Positions 16,718-25,933 of a stretch of 64,000 bases of DNA are shown here, in pieces. How positions within the stretch are numbered: position 1 is the stretch's first letter; the number at the start of each line of letters is the position of its first letter. Made by a program: the position numbers and the translations under genes. The stretch comes from Aeromonas tecta. Its GTDB lineage: Bacteria > Pseudomonadota > Gammaproteobacteria > Enterobacterales > Aeromonadaceae. The notes under the pieces were generated by a model that worked only from the letters and a program-made list of their open reading frames with translations, was not told the DNA's origin and ran no database searches. The stretch lies in contig NZ_CDCA01000010.1 in assembly GCF_000820185.1 (NCBI RefSeq), forward strand, positions 83,116 through 147,115, in the 5' to 3' direction.

Positions 16718-18195
16718 CAGGGCTCCTCCGGTTTGAGCGATGGCGCGGCCTGAGCTCGGCGCTGGGCCTCCTTGCGCAGTCGTTGCTCCAACAACAAGAC
16801 TGGCGGCGCCGGTGGCCGCGCCCGATCCGGGGCGGCAGATTGCTCGGGAGCTTCTACGGGTTTGGGCTCCTGGCTGGCGGGAGCCGCTTGTGGAGGCTGG
16901 GCCCGCAGCAGGGCCAGGTTGTAGAGCGCATCCTCGTGGCCAGACTCCAGGGCCAGAGCGGCCAGATAGGCCTGCTCGGCAGCGTGAAGATTGCCTAGCT
17001 GCACCAGTGCATTGCCCCTGTTGTAGTGGGCGGTCGCATTGCTGGCGCGGGCATAGGCCAAGGCGGCCTTCTCGTAGTCACCGGCTCGGTACCAGGCATT
17101 ACCCTGCCAGACGGGATCCTGAAAATTGCGGGCGGCCAGCAGATAATGTCCCTGCTGGAAGGCCTGCCAGGCCTCGCGATCTTGTATGGTTGTTGCCGTC
17201 GACGCCACGGCGGCCTGCGATGGCGGCGAGTTGACTATACCCCCGAGGCAAAGCAGCAACAGCCAGAGCGAACCGACGCGGGCCAGCAGTGCCAGTGGTA
17301 GCAAGGGGAGCAGCAGCCAGGGGCCGAGATCCTGGTTGTGATCGGCGGCCAGCGTCTGGCTCATGGGCAGCGGTGCGAAGCGCGGCATGCCGGCCTGCAG
17401 CCACTGCAGATCTCCCCCCAGCTGAGTGGCCAGTCGCTGCATGGCCGCACCATCGGGGGGCGGCAATTCACGGCCCAAGCCACTGCCAAGCCCGGATCCT
17501 GCGGTGGCGGAAGGAGGGAGAAGGGCACTCTTGCCCGCGTTGGCCAGCAGAATATCGAGGCGAGCAGTCGAGGTGTGTTGGCAAAACAGCGTGCTCTGGC
17601 AAGGCCACTGAGCGGCAATGCGCTCGATCTGGGTGGGCGAGAGACCATCGGTGATGAGCAGCAAGCGAGCGTGCTGGCCAGCGGGGATCTGGCCAAGCGC
17701 CAGCGCGACGGCGCGCTCGGGAGCACTGCCGGGGATGGGCATGATGGCCGGGCGCAGGTCAGGCAGCAGCAGCGAAATGGCCTGATGATCCCGACTGGGG
17801 GGCATGGCGAGGTAGGCATCGCCGGCAAACAGGATGAGGGCGATGGGATTGGGACCGGCCTCGGCCAGCATGTCTTGTAGCAATAGTCGCACCCTGGTCG
17901 CCCGATCCGGTGGCAGATCCCCTGCCAGCATGGAGCCGGAGAGATCCAGCAACCAGATATCGAGGGCGGGGCTCTCGATGGACTGGCTCTGCTGGCGCAG
18001 TGCCGGCCCGCTGAGGGCCAGGATCACCGGCAGACAGGCGAGCCAGAGCCAGGGGAGGCTACGGCCTTGATTTGGCAGCAGATACGCCTGCATGGCGGGG
18101 GCGAGCAGGGGGCGCTGGCGATGTCGGCGCCAGCCCTGCCACAACCAGGGCAACAGGGCCAGCAGCCAGAGCGGGCGTAGCAGGATCAGCTCCAT
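16714..18195 (-). CDS. VWA and TPR protein (BatB/BatC-type fusion)
   Basis: A 493-residue membrane protein. Two N-terminal membrane helices precede a von Willebrand A domain with the metal-binding DLSGSM motif (84-89) and TDG further on. A third membrane span around 298-325 is followed by a periplasmic TPR-like region (WYRAGDYEKAALAYARA, HYNRGNALVQLGNL) and a Pro/Ala-rich charged tail. In other bacteria the VWA (BatB) and TPR (BatC) parts are separate genes; here they are fused. It presumably assembles with the other VWA protein and the MoxR ATPase. It overlaps batD by 4 bases. Confidence 0.82.
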   Translation of the reverse strand: MELILLRPLWLLALLPWLWQGWRRHRQRPLLAPAMQAYLLPNQGRSLPWLWLACLPVILALSGPALRQQSQSIESPALDIWLLDLSGSMLAGDLPPDRATRVRLLLQDMLAEAGPNPIALILFAGDAYLAMPPSRDHQAISLLLPDLRPAIMPIPGSAPERAVALALGQIPAGQHARLLLITDGLSPTQIERIAAQWPCQSTLFCQHTSTARLDILLANAGKSALLPPSATAGSGLGSGLGRELPPPDGAAMQRLATQLGGDLQWLQAGMPRFAPLPMSQTLAADHNQDLGPWLLLPLLPLALLARVGSLWLLLLCLGGIVNSPPSQAAVASTATTIQDREAWQAFQQGHYLLAARNFQDPVWQGNAWYRAGDYEKAALAYARASNATAHYNRGNALVQLGNLHAAEQAYLAALALESGHEDALYNLALLRAQPPQAAPASQEPKPVEAPEQSAAPDRARPPAPPVLLLEQRLRKEAQRRAQAAPSLKPEEPW

Positions 18196-18216
18196 GATAA
18201 GGGCCCCCGCAGCGAG

Positions 18217-19212
18217 TCAAGCATGGGGTGGCTCCGGTGGTTGGCCCCGGCGGCGCCACGGCAGGGAGAATCGGCGCCAGTGGGTTGGCCACATCAGCAA
18301 CAGCCAGGCCAGCGCCAGCGGCCAGGGATAGAGCTCCTGGTTGGGACGATAGATCGTCTGCGCGCTGGCGCTGGGCTCCAGTTGGTCGAGGGTCTGGTTG
18401 ATGGCCGCGAGATCGGCCTGGCTGCGGGCACGGAAATAGCGGCCGTGACCGAGCTGGGCCAGCTGTTGCAGCAGGGGTTCATCCAGCTCGGCGCTGGGAT
18501 CGCTCTGGCTCTGGGGCAAGGCCTCGGCGAAGGTGCCGGGATCGGCGCCGACCCCCAGGGTATAGAGGGTCATGCCGGCGGCGGCCGCTTGTTTGGCTTC
18601 GGTCAGCGGATCCGCGTTGCCCGCCGTGTTGCGGCCATCGGTAACCAGCAACAGGGCGGTGGGACGGCCGGGTTCGGCGTGCTGGCGGGCCAGCAGTATG
18701 GCTTTCCCCAGCGCCGTGGTGCGGCCCACCAGATCAAAATCCAGCTCGTTGGTCAGGGTCAGCAGAGCCTGGGTCTCCTGGGTCAGGGGGGAGAGCAGAT
18801 AGGCATGATCGGCAAACACCACGATGGCGATGCGATCGCCGGGGCGAGCCTTGATCAATTGCTTGAGTTGCTGGCGAACCGCGCTGAGGCGATCACGTTG
18901 CTCGCCCTCGTCCAGCATGTCCTGGGTGCGCATGCTGTCGGAGAGATCTACCGCCAGGATGAGATCCCGGCTGGCCTGATAGTGAATGAGCGGCACCTCT
19001 TGCCACTGAGGGCGGCACAGGGCCAGTACCAGGGCGCACCAGCACAGCGCCATGCGCCAGAGTGGTTGCCCGGCATTGGGCAGCAGCAGGGGGAAACCAT
19101 TATGGGCTAATCTGGCCCGGCCCCGCCGATCGGCGGCAAGGGGCGGGAGACCGAAGCGCACCAGCAGCGGCAATACCAGGGCGAGCGCAAACCAGGGCCA
19201 GGCGAGGATCAC
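18217..19212 (-). CDS. VWA-domain membrane protein (BatA-like)
   Basis: A 331-residue protein with an N-terminal hydrophobic helix, a second span (ALCWCALVLALC), a VWA domain whose metal site begins DLSDSM (89-94), VTDGRN further on, and a C-terminal membrane segment (PLALAWLLLMWP). I place the start at the GTG at 19212: it overlaps the upstream TGA as GTGA and has GGAGG six bases before it. A longer TTG reading exists but has no ribosome site. It belongs to the MoxR/Bat operon and is expected to be a partner or substrate of the MoxR ATPase. Confidence 0.82.
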   Translation of the reverse strand: MILAWPWFALALVLPLLVRFGLPPLAADRRGRARLAHNGFPLLLPNAGQPLWRMALCWCALVLALCRPQWQEVPLIHYQASRDLILAVDLSDSMRTQDMLDEGEQRDRLSAVRQQLKQLIKARPGDRIAIVVFADHAYLLSPLTQETQALLTLTNELDFDLVGRTTALGKAILLARQHAEPGRPTALLLVTDGRNTAGNADPLTEAKQAAAAGMTLYTLGVGADPGTFAEALPQSQSDPSAELDEPLLQQLAQLGHGRYFRARSQADLAAINQTLDQLEPSASAQTIYRPNQELYPWPLALAWLLLMWPTHWRRFSLPWRRRGQPPEPPHA

Positions 19213-19739
19213 CTTGTGCCTCCGCCATGCTGCCGGTGCCAACGGCTCGGCCGAGCCAGTAACTGCGGCAGGCTGACACAACTGCGCCCCCAGCGCAGGT
19301 AGGCACGGCGCAGCGCCGCCCGTTGCTGAGCATCGGGCACCTCCTGGCCGTAGAGCCAGCCAGGCCAGTGCGTCGCCAGCTCGCTAAAGCGGCAGCCCCC
19401 TTTTTCATCGAGCCAGGCGAGCCAGGCTTCCCCCTGCAGGGTGCGCGCCTCGGGCCAGCGGGCGAGGGCGGCACTGCGCAACACGCTCTGCAGGCGGGGC
19501 ACCAGATCGGCGGCTTGCCAGTCCAGCTGCCGGTCCCAGCGGCGCTGGCGCCACAGTGTCAGCACCAGGGTCCCGATCAGCAGGGCGCAGAGCAAGGCAG
19601 CCAGCAGCCATCCCAATCCCAGCAGGCGAGGATCGATGGCGCTGCCGAGCGCCGGGCCCGGGTGGATGTCACGCAACTGAGCGGCGAGGGGCGAGCCGGT
19701 CAGAGTCAGGTGCAGAATGAGGCTCAGAGCAGACGGCAT
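19209..19739 (-). CDS. DUF4381 membrane protein
   Basis: A 176-residue protein with one strong membrane helix (LGWLLAALLCALLIGTLVLTL, about residues 41-61) preceded by a DIHPG motif typical of DUF4381, and a cytoplasmic part with WLYG and Arg/Trp-rich helices. The start at 19739 has AGGAGG just upstream and overlaps the preceding DUF58 gene by 16 bases. It sits between the DUF58 and VWA genes, the usual position in MoxR clusters. Its molecular role is unknown; it may help assemble the membrane VWA proteins. Confidence 0.75.
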   Translation of the reverse strand: MPSALSLILHLTLTGSPLAAQLRDIHPGPALGSAIDPRLLGLGWLLAALLCALLIGTLVLTLWRQRRWDRQLDWQAADLVPRLQSVLRSAALARWPEARTLQGEAWLAWLDEKGGCRFSELATHWPGWLYGQEVPDAQQRAALRRAYLRWGRSCVSLPQLLARPSRWHRQHGGGTR

Positions 19740-20608
19740 TCGCCCTCCTGCCATTGGCGTTGCAAGGGCTGGCCATTGTCGAGTCGATAGAGGCGCTGCA
19801 CCAGCGGCAACAACTGTTGCTGACTCTGATAGGCCTCCTGCTCGGCCGCTTGCTGATAGTGACGCCGAAAGGCCGCTTGGCCAGCGTCGAGCCAGCCGCT
19901 CTGTTTACCCGCCTGCACCGCCAGCCGACCTTGCTCGGGCAAGGCTGCCTCCAGCGGATCCCGGATCTGCCAGTAGTGGATGTCGTGTCGCCTGCCGAGC
20001 AGTTGCAATTGTTGTGCGAGTGCTTCGTCACAGGGTTGGTGATCGCAGATCAGCGTCAAGCGGGCGCCGTGGGGCAGCCTGAGCCGCGCCACTGTCTGCG
20101 CCAGGCTGTGCAGCAGTGGCACGCGGTCCAGCCCCTGCCGGTAGTGGTGGCAGAGGCTTTCCAGCAGTGGCATCAGCGAGCCGCGTTGGGGCTGTATCTG
20201 GGGATCCCGCCCGTGGCAGATCAGGGTGTTGGCCTGTTTTTCTCCCTGCCAGAGCAGGGCTGCCGCCAGCTCGCAGCCCAGGCGCGCCTTGAGCTGCGGC
20301 CCTGAGCCGAAGTACATGGCGGGGGAGAGATCGAGCAGCAGCCAGTGCGCATGATCCTGCTCCTCTGCGTAGAGGCGAGTGTATGGGCGATCGAGCCTTG
20401 CGGTCACCCGCCAGTCGATGTGGCGCACCTCATCCCCGGCCTGATAGGCCCGCAGCTCGCGAAAGCTGAGGCCGGGCATGCGCCCGAGCCGCCCCTGATG
20501 GGCGGGGTGAATGCGGGCCCTTGGGCCGCGCCGCGCCCACAGCCGAATGGCCAGCAACTGGTCCAGATGCAGGGCAATATCGGGGTGGTTGCGGGGTGCT
20601 AGGGACAC
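19724..20608 (-). CDS. DUF58 protein of the MoxR operon
   Basis: A 294-residue cytoplasmic protein with the DUF58 core (FRELRAYQAGDEVRHIDWRV, residues 49-68) and a VWA-like fold carrying LLLDLSPAM. DUF58 genes almost always follow moxR and are thought to be adaptors of the ATPase. The start is GTG at 20608, and the usual ribosome site is weak. That GTG overlaps the stop codon of a degenerate second copy of the moxR 3' end, so coupling to the intact moxR has been broken by about 100 extra bases. Confidence 0.82.
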   Translation of the reverse strand: MSLAPRNHPDIALHLDQLLAIRLWARRGPRARIHPAHQGRLGRMPGLSFRELRAYQAGDEVRHIDWRVTARLDRPYTRLYAEEQDHAHWLLLDLSPAMYFGSGPQLKARLGCELAAALLWQGEKQANTLICHGRDPQIQPQRGSLMPLLESLCHHYRQGLDRVPLLHSLAQTVARLRLPHGARLTLICDHQPCDEALAQQLQLLGRRHDIHYWQIRDPLEAALPEQGRLAVQAGKQSGWLDAGQAAFRRHYQQAAEQEAYQSQQQLLPLVQRLYRLDNGQPLQRQWQEGECRLL

Positions 20609-20699
20609 GGTACCCAGTCCAGCAGGCGAGTGATCAGGGCTTCGCTGTCGAGGTTGTCGGCCAGCGCCCGATAGCTTGGCCGAAGAGAAGGCGATGGCG
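20599..20699 (-). pseudogene. Remnant second copy of the moxR 3' end
   Basis: On the minus strand this segment reads YRALADNLDSEALITRLL then DWVPCP and TAG. The intact moxR ends YRALADNLDNEALISLLL then DVIPCP and TAA. The shared stretch starts CGCCATCGCC in both copies (20690-20699 and 20795-20804). The remnant has about five extra bases after it, which break the frame, and many silent differences. Its TAG overlaps the GTG of the DUF58 gene, as expected of the ancestral junction. It looks like a leftover of another moxR allele. Confidence 0.85.
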
Positions 20700-20708
20700 C
20701 CAGAGGGC

Positions 20709-21659
20709 TTATGGGCATGGGATCACATCCAGCAGCAGTGAGATCAGTGCCTCGTTATCGAGGTTGTCGGCGAGTGCCCGATAACTGGGAATGAGGCGAT
20801 GGCGCAGCACGGCGGGAGCCAGTTGCTGGATATCTTCCGGCAGCACGAAATCACGCCCGGCAAGCCAGGCCCTGGCGCGAGCGGCGCGTGCCAGCCCTAT
20901 GCTGGCCCTGGGGCTGGCGCCCACGGCGATGAGGGGGGCAAGCTCCGGACAGAGTCCACTGTCCGGGCGGGTAGCGCAGACCAGCTGCACCAGATAATGC
21001 TCGAGGCGGGTCTGCATCTGCACTCCCAACACTTCGTCACGAGCCGCCAGCAGGCTGGCCTGAGTCAGGGTCACGGGGGGCGGGGTCAACGACTCGCCGC
21101 GAGCGTTGAGCTGCAAGATGGCGAGCTCCATGGCGGGGCTCGGGTAATCCACCACCAGTTTGAGCAAGAAGCGGTCGAGCTGGGCCTCCGGCAAAGGGTA
21201 GGTGCCCTCCTGCTCGATGGGGTTCTGGGTGGCGGCGACCATGAACAGAGGGGGCAGGCGCCAGCTCTTCTTGCCCACGGTGATCTGATGCTCAGCCATG
21301 GCCTCGAGCAGGGCCGATTGTACCTTGGCGGGAGCCCGGTTGATCTCGTCTGCCAGCACCAGGTGGTTGAACAGGGGGCCGGGCTTGAACACGAAGCTCG
21401 CATCCTGCGGGTGAAACACCTCGCTGCCGGTGAGATCGGCCGGCAACAGATCCGGGGTGAACTGGATGCGGGAAAAGCGCCCCTCCACGGCGCCTGCGAG
21501 CGCCTTGACGGCGCGGGTCTTGGCAAGGCCGGGCGCCCCCTCGATCAACACATGTCCTTCACATAGCAGGGCGATCAGTAGGCCGTCGATGAGCGGGCCC
21601 TGTCCCAGGATCTGGCTGCCCAGATAGTCGCTAAGTTGTCTGAACTCGGTCGCTGCCAT
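20709..21659 (-). CDS. MoxR-family AAA+ ATPase
   Basis: A 316-residue AAA+ ATPase with Walker A GAPGLAKT (41-48), Walker B LVLADE (100-105) followed by INRAPAKVQSALLEAM, sensor 1 ATQNP, and a C-terminal helical lid. MoxR proteins act as chaperones that mature or activate VWA-domain partners. This gene leads an operon with DUF58, DUF4381, two VWA proteins and a BatD-like protein, then an ECF sigma pair. Transcription is divergent from fadI across a 180-base gap. The gene is intact; a diverged extra copy of its last 25-30 codons lies immediately downstream. Confidence 0.92.
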   Translation of the reverse strand: MAATEFRQLSDYLGSQILGQGPLIDGLLIALLCEGHVLIEGAPGLAKTRAVKALAGAVEGRFSRIQFTPDLLPADLTGSEVFHPQDASFVFKPGPLFNHLVLADEINRAPAKVQSALLEAMAEHQITVGKKSWRLPPLFMVAATQNPIEQEGTYPLPEAQLDRFLLKLVVDYPSPAMELAILQLNARGESLTPPPVTLTQASLLAARDEVLGVQMQTRLEHYLVQLVCATRPDSGLCPELAPLIAVGASPRASIGLARAARARAWLAGRDFVLPEDIQQLAPAVLRHRLIPSYRALADNLDNEALISLLLDVIPCP

Positions 21660-21802
21660 GGGATGAACCCGTTGTTTTAATAGAAGTTGCTATTTTTATA
21701 CCCTAGTTACTTCACGAGGGCGAGAGAGGGGGCAAAGATGGTGACAATTTAGTTTCAATCAGCCGTATGAAAGTTGTGAGTGGATTGTTAAGATGTGGCG
21801 CA

Positions 21803-21819
21803 ATGAGGTCAGACCTCTA
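21803..21819. promoter_or_regulatory. FadR-like operator upstream of fadI
   Basis: The palindrome GAGGTC-A-GACCTC (21805-21817) carries the FadR core GGTCNGACC and lies 23 bases before the fadI ATG, so a bound protein would block transcription or initiation. The outer bases match the consensus less well. Confidence 0.5.
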
Positions 21820-21840
21820 CCTTTTAACCAAGGAGCCAGG

Positions 21841-23151
21841 ATGAAACAGCCATTGAAACTGACGACGCGCCAGGGCGAACGGATTGCCGTCGTGGCGGGT
21901 CTGCGCACCCCTTTTGCCAAGCAGGCCACCGCCTTTCATGGCGTTCCCGCGGTCGATCTCGGCAAGCTGGTAGTGAGCGAGATGCTTGCCCGCACCGATC
22001 TTGATCCCAAATTGATCGATCAGCTGGTGTTCGGCCAGGTGGTACAGATGCCAGAAGCACCCAACATCGCCCGCGAGATAGTGCTCGGCACCGGCATGAG
22101 CGTCAGCACCGATGCCTATAGCGTATCGCGCGCCTGCGCCACCAGTTTCCAGGCGGTGGCCAATGTCACCGAATCCATCATGGCCGGCACGGTCGACATC
22201 GCCATTGCCGGCGGCGCCGACTCCTCCTCCGTGTTGCCCATCGGGGTCAGCAAGACGCTGGCGCGGGCCCTTGTCGATCTGAACAAGGCCCGCAATCTGC
22301 AGCAGCGCTTCAATATCCTGCGCCGGCTGGGGGTCAAGGATCTGCTGCCGGTGCCGCCGGCGGTGGCCGAATACTCTACCGGTCTCTCCATGGGACAGAC
22401 CGCCGAGCAGATGGCCAAGAGCCACGGCATCAGCCGCGAGGCGCAAGACGCCCTGGCGCATCGCTCCCATACCCTGGCCGCAGAGGCCTGGGCGCAGGGC
22501 AAACTCAGTGGCGAGGTGTTTACCGCCCACGTGCCACCCTATAAATCACCGCTCGAGCGGGACAACAACATTCGCGAGAGCTCGGACTTGGCAAGCTACG
22601 CCAAGCTCAAACCGGTGTTTGACCGGCTGCACGGCTCGGTCACCGCCGCCAACGCCACCCCGCTTACCGATGGCGCCGCCGCCGTGCTGCTGATGCGCGA
22701 AGGCCGGGCCAAGGAGCTGGGACTCGAACCCTTGGGCTATATCCGCAGCTTCGCCTTCTCTGCCATCGATGTGTGGCAGGACATGCTGATGGGGCCCTCC
22801 TACGCCACCCCGTTGGCGCTGGACAGAGCCGGCATCACGCTGGCCGACCTGACCCTGATCGACATGCACGAAGCCTTCGCCGCCCAGACCCTGGCCAACC
22901 TCAAGATGTTCTCAAGCGTTGAGTTTGCCCGCACCAAGCTGGGTCGGGACAGCGCCATCGGCGAGGTGGACATGGATAAATTCAACGTGCTCGGCGGCTC
23001 CCTGGCCTACGGTCACCCCTTTGCCGCCACCGGGGCGCGCATGATCACCCAAACCCTGCACGAGCTGCGTCGTCGGGGCGGGGGATTGGGGCTCAACACC
23101 GCCTGCGCCGCAGGTGGATTGGGCGCAGCCATGGTGTTGGAGGTGGAGTGA
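21841..23151 (+). CDS. fadI: 3-ketoacyl-CoA thiolase, FadI type
   Basis: The 436-residue beta subunit of the FadIJ beta-oxidation complex; it splits 3-ketoacyl-CoA into acetyl-CoA and a shortened acyl-CoA. The nucleophile Cys99 is in [33 protein letters not shown] and [10 protein letters not shown] carry the remaining catalytic elements. The ATG at 21841 follows AAGGAGCC and gives the FadI family length; the 16-codon upstream opening is dropped. It is followed almost directly by fadJ, and a FadR-like dyad sits just before it. FadIJ is the version favoured under anaerobic growth in E. coli; it may be the main set here. Confidence 0.95.
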   Translation: MKQPLKLTTRQGERIAVVAGLRTPFAKQATAFHGVPAVDLGKLVVSEMLARTDLDPKLIDQLVFGQVVQMPEAPNIAREIVLGTGMSVSTDAYSVSRACATSFQAVANVTESIMAGTVDIAIAGGADSSSVLPIGVSKTLARALVDLNKARNLQQRFNILRRLGVKDLLPVPPAVAEYSTGLSMGQTAEQMAKSHGISREAQDALAHRSHTLAAEAWAQGKLSGEVFTAHVPPYKSPLERDNNIRESSDLASYAKLKPVFDRLHGSVTAANATPLTDGAAAVLLMREGRAKELGLEPLGYIRSFAFSAIDVWQDMLMGPSYATPLALDRAGITLADLTLIDMHEAFAAQTLANLKMFSSVEFARTKLGRDSAIGEVDMDKFNVLGGSLAYGHPFAATGARMITQTLHELRRRGGGLGLNTACAAGGLGAAMVLEVE

Positions 23152-23180
23152 TGACAGAGAGCATGATGGAGGCGAGCAAG

Positions 23181-25328
23181 ATGAGCACTAACACATTTGC
23201 ATTGGACATTCGCAAAGACGGTATCGGCATCCTCACCATGGATGTGGTCGGCGAGAGCATGAACACCCTCAAGGCCGCCTTCGCAGAGGAAATTCGCGCG
23301 GTGCTGGCCGAAGTTAAAGCCAACAAGGATCTGATCGGTCTGGTGGTCGTCTCCGGCAAGAAGGACTCCTTCATCGCCGGCGCCGACATCAGCATGCTGG
23401 CGGCGTGCGCCAGCGCCCAGGATGCCCAGACCCTGTCTCGCGAGGGGCAGGCTGTGTTTGCCGAGATCGAGGCGCTCGCCATCCCGGTGATCGCCGCCAT
23501 CCACGGCCCCTGCCTCGGTGGCGGGCTGGAGCTGGCGCTAGCCTGTCATGGCCGGGTCATCACGGATCACGGCAAGACCGTGCTGGGTCTGCCGGAAGTG
23601 CAGCTCGGCCTGCTGCCGGGCTCTGGCGGCACCCAGCGCCTGCCGCGCCTCATCGGGGTCGCCAAGGCGCTCGATCTGATGCTGACCGGCAAGCAGGTAC
23701 GTGCCAAACAGGCCAAGAAACTCGGCCTGGTGGACGACGTAGTCGCCCCCGCCATCTTGCTGGAAGCAGCCATCCAGTTGGCCAAGAAGGGTAAACCGCG
23801 CCACACCCTCAAACGAGATTTGCAAGGCAAGCTGCTGGAAACCAACCAGCTTGGCCGCAAGGTGCTGTTCGATCAGGCTCGCAAAGGGGTGAACGCCAAG
23901 ACCCGTGGCAACTACCCGGCGCCGGAGCGCATCCTGGAAGTGGTGCGCATCGGGGTAGAGGAGGGGCTGCAGGCTGGTCTGGTCGCCGAGGCGCGCCACT
24001 TCGGCGAGCTGGTGATGACCCCCGAATCCGCCGCTCTGCGATCCTTGTTCTTCGCCACCACCGAGATGAAGAAAGAGGTAACTTATCAGGGCGCTGCGCC
24101 GCGCAAGATCACTCATGCCGCCGTGCTCGGCGGGGGCCTGATGGGGGGCGGCATCGCCTTCGTGACCGCCACCAAGGCCGGGGTCCCGGTGCGGATCAAG
24201 GACGTAGCCAGTGCCGGCATCGGCAACGCCATGCGTTATAGCTACGATCTGCTGGCCAAGAAGCTGAAACGTCGTCAGATCTTGCGCAGTGAACTCGAAA
24301 AGCAGATGAGCATGCTGTCTGGCACACTGGATTACGCCGGTTTCCACCGGGTCGACATGGTGGTGGAAGCGGTGTTCGAGGATCTCGCCCTCAAGCACCA
24401 GATGGTGCAGGACGTGGAGCGGGAATGCGGGGAGCACACGGTATTTGCGTCCAATACCTCTTCCCTGCCCATTCACCAGATAGCGGCCAAGGCCACCCAT
24501 CCGGAGCGGGTCATCGGTCTGCACTACTTCAGCCCGGTGGACAAGATGCCGCTGGCGGAGATCATCCCTCATGCCGGCACCAGTGCCGAGACGGTGGCCA
24601 CCACCTTGGCTTTCGCCCGTGCTCAGGGCAAGACCCCGATCGTGGTCAAGGACGAAGCCGGTTTCTACGTGAACCGCATCCTCGCCCCCTACATGAACGA
24701 GGCGGCGCGGCTGGTGCTGGAAGGGGAGCCGGTGGAGGTGCTGGACGGTGCCCTGCTGGACTTCGGCTTCCCGGTCGGCCCCATCCAGCTGCTGGACGAA
24801 GTCGGCATCGACGTGGGGGCCAAGATCTCCCCCATCCTGGAAAAAGAGCTGGGTGGTGAGCAATTCCAGGCACCGGCCGCCTTTGACAAGCTGCTGCAAA
24901 ACGATCGCAAGGGTCGCAAGAACGGCAAGGGCTTCTACCTCTATGGCAAGGCCGCGCCGCGCAACCGGCTCACCGGCAAAGAGGGCAAGAAGACCGTGGA
25001 CGAGAGCGTCTACGAGGTGCTGGGGGTCAAGCCGTCGGCCAAACTCGCCAAGCTGGAGATCGCCGAGCGCTGCGTGCTGATGATGCTCAACGAGGCCGCC
25101 ATGGCGCTGGACAGTGGCGTCGTGGCCTCGGCCCGGGATGGCGATATCGGCGCCATCTTCGGCATCGGCTTCCCGCCGTTCCTGGGTGGCCCCTTCCGCT
25201 ACATGGACAACCTCGGTATCGAACACCTGGTGGGGCGTCTCGAGTATTACCAGAAGCGCCACGGCGATCGCTTCGCCCCCTGTGCACGGCTCAAGGCGAT
25301 GGCGGCGGAGCAGCAGACCTTCTATTGA
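23181..25328 (+). CDS. fadJ: Fatty acid oxidation complex alpha subunit, FadJ type
   Basis: A multifunctional protein of 715 residues. The N-terminal enoyl-CoA hydratase/isomerase domain ([38 protein letters not shown]) is followed by a 3-hydroxyacyl-CoA dehydrogenase with NAD loop [11 protein letters not shown] (about residue 316) and catalytic [11 protein letters not shown] (about 446). It hydrates enoyl-CoA and oxidises the 3-hydroxyacyl-CoA for fadI. The ATG at 23181 has GGAGG eight bases upstream and gives the family's usual start ([11 protein letters not shown]). An ATG at 23151 overlapping the fadI stop is the alternative. It is co-transcribed with fadI. Confidence 0.95.
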   Translation: MSTNTFALDIRKDGIGILTMDVVGESMNTLKAAFAEEIRAVLAEVKANKDLIGLVVVSGKKDSFIAGADISMLAACASAQDAQTLSREGQAVFAEIEALAIPVIAAIHGPCLGGGLELALACHGRVITDHGKTVLGLPEVQLGLLPGSGGTQRLPRLIGVAKALDLMLTGKQVRAKQAKKLGLVDDVVAPAILLEAAIQLAKKGKPRHTLKRDLQGKLLETNQLGRKVLFDQARKGVNAKTRGNYPAPERILEVVRIGVEEGLQAGLVAEARHFGELVMTPESAALRSLFFATTEMKKEVTYQGAAPRKITHAAVLGGGLMGGGIAFVTATKAGVPVRIKDVASAGIGNAMRYSYDLLAKKLKRRQILRSELEKQMSMLSGTLDYAGFHRVDMVVEAVFEDLALKHQMVQDVERECGEHTVFASNTSSLPIHQIAAKATHPERVIGLHYFSPVDKMPLAEIIPHAGTSAETVATTLAFARAQGKTPIVVKDEAGFYVNRILAPYMNEAARLVLEGEPVEVLDGALLDFGFPVGPIQLLDEVGIDVGAKISPILEKELGGEQFQAPAAFDKLLQNDRKGRKNGKGFYLYGKAAPRNRLTGKEGKKTVDESVYEVLGVKPSAKLAKLEIAERCVLMMLNEAAMALDSGVVASARDGDIGAIFGIGFPPFLGGPFRYMDNLGIEHLVGRLEYYQKRHGDRFAPCARLKAMAAEQQTFY

Positions 25329-25355
25329 TATAAAGGCGCTGATGTTGTCATGACC

Positions 25356-25381
25356 AAGAGGCGGCCCTGGGGCCGCCTCTT
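25356..25381 (+). terminator. Hairpin after fadJ
   Basis: AAGAGGCGGCC pairs with GGCCGCCTCTT around a 4-base loop, 28 bases after the fadJ stop. Only a short T-rich tail follows, so termination may be partial. Confidence 0.6.
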
Positions 25382-25607
25382 CCATTTGGCGCGCTCCGGC
25401 CGGGCTCGACTATGGTTCAGCGAGGGGGGACGAGGGCAATGGCGCATAAAATGGGGCTAAATTATTGATCTAGCGCAAACTAGTGCCCTATTTATTACTT
25501 TGGTGGCATAGGCCTCTGGCGCCGGATGAGTTCAAATAGTGCTATCAGGAGCGGGAACATACCCGCCGTCGAAAGGGACACCCATTTCACTGGATGAAGG
25601 ACACATA

Positions 25608-25748
25608 ATGAGTCTGCTTGAACAAACCATCTGGAACATATTGGGATACGGGGCCATGCCCTTTATCTTCCTGAGCGGATTTGTGGCTGTCGCAGTGACC
25701 TGCTGCGTGCTGCTCAACCTCTTCGGGGTCAAGTCCGCCGAGAAGTGA
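25608..25748 (+). CDS. 46-residue membrane peptide (TIGR02808-type)
   Basis: A very small inner-membrane protein beginning MSLLEQTIWNILGYGAMPF, with one hydrophobic helix (FIFLSGFVAVAVTCCVLLNLF) and a short basic end. It matches my memory of the TIGR02808 short-protein family found in Vibrio, Shewanella and Aeromonas. The ATG at 25608 has GAAGG upstream; the in-frame extension of 23 codons is unlikely. It has its own terminator, so it is a single-gene transcript. Function is unknown. Confidence 0.7.
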   Translation: MSLLEQTIWNILGYGAMPFIFLSGFVAVAVTCCVLLNLFGVKSAEK

Positions 25749-25769
25749 TCCAGTCCGGTTCATACCGCC

Positions 25770-25801
25770 AAATGCCAGCCTTCGGGCTGGCATTTGTTTT
25801 T
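25770..25801 (+). terminator. Intrinsic terminator of the small membrane peptide
   Basis: AAATGCCAGCC pairs with GGCTGGCATTT around a short loop and is followed by GTTTTT. Confidence 0.85.
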
Positions 25802-25933
25802 GCCCGTCTTCCTCGTTATCGCCGCGCTGGTGCACAACTGTTTCACCAAGGTGGTCGAACCCTGCGCCGATTTTGATTACACTGGCGCGCAGCTTTTCGG
25901 CGCGTTTTCCACTTCAAGGTATTCAAGGTTTCT

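Noticed and set aside
23538..25385. 615-codon minus-strand frame
   Set aside because: Shadow of fadJ.
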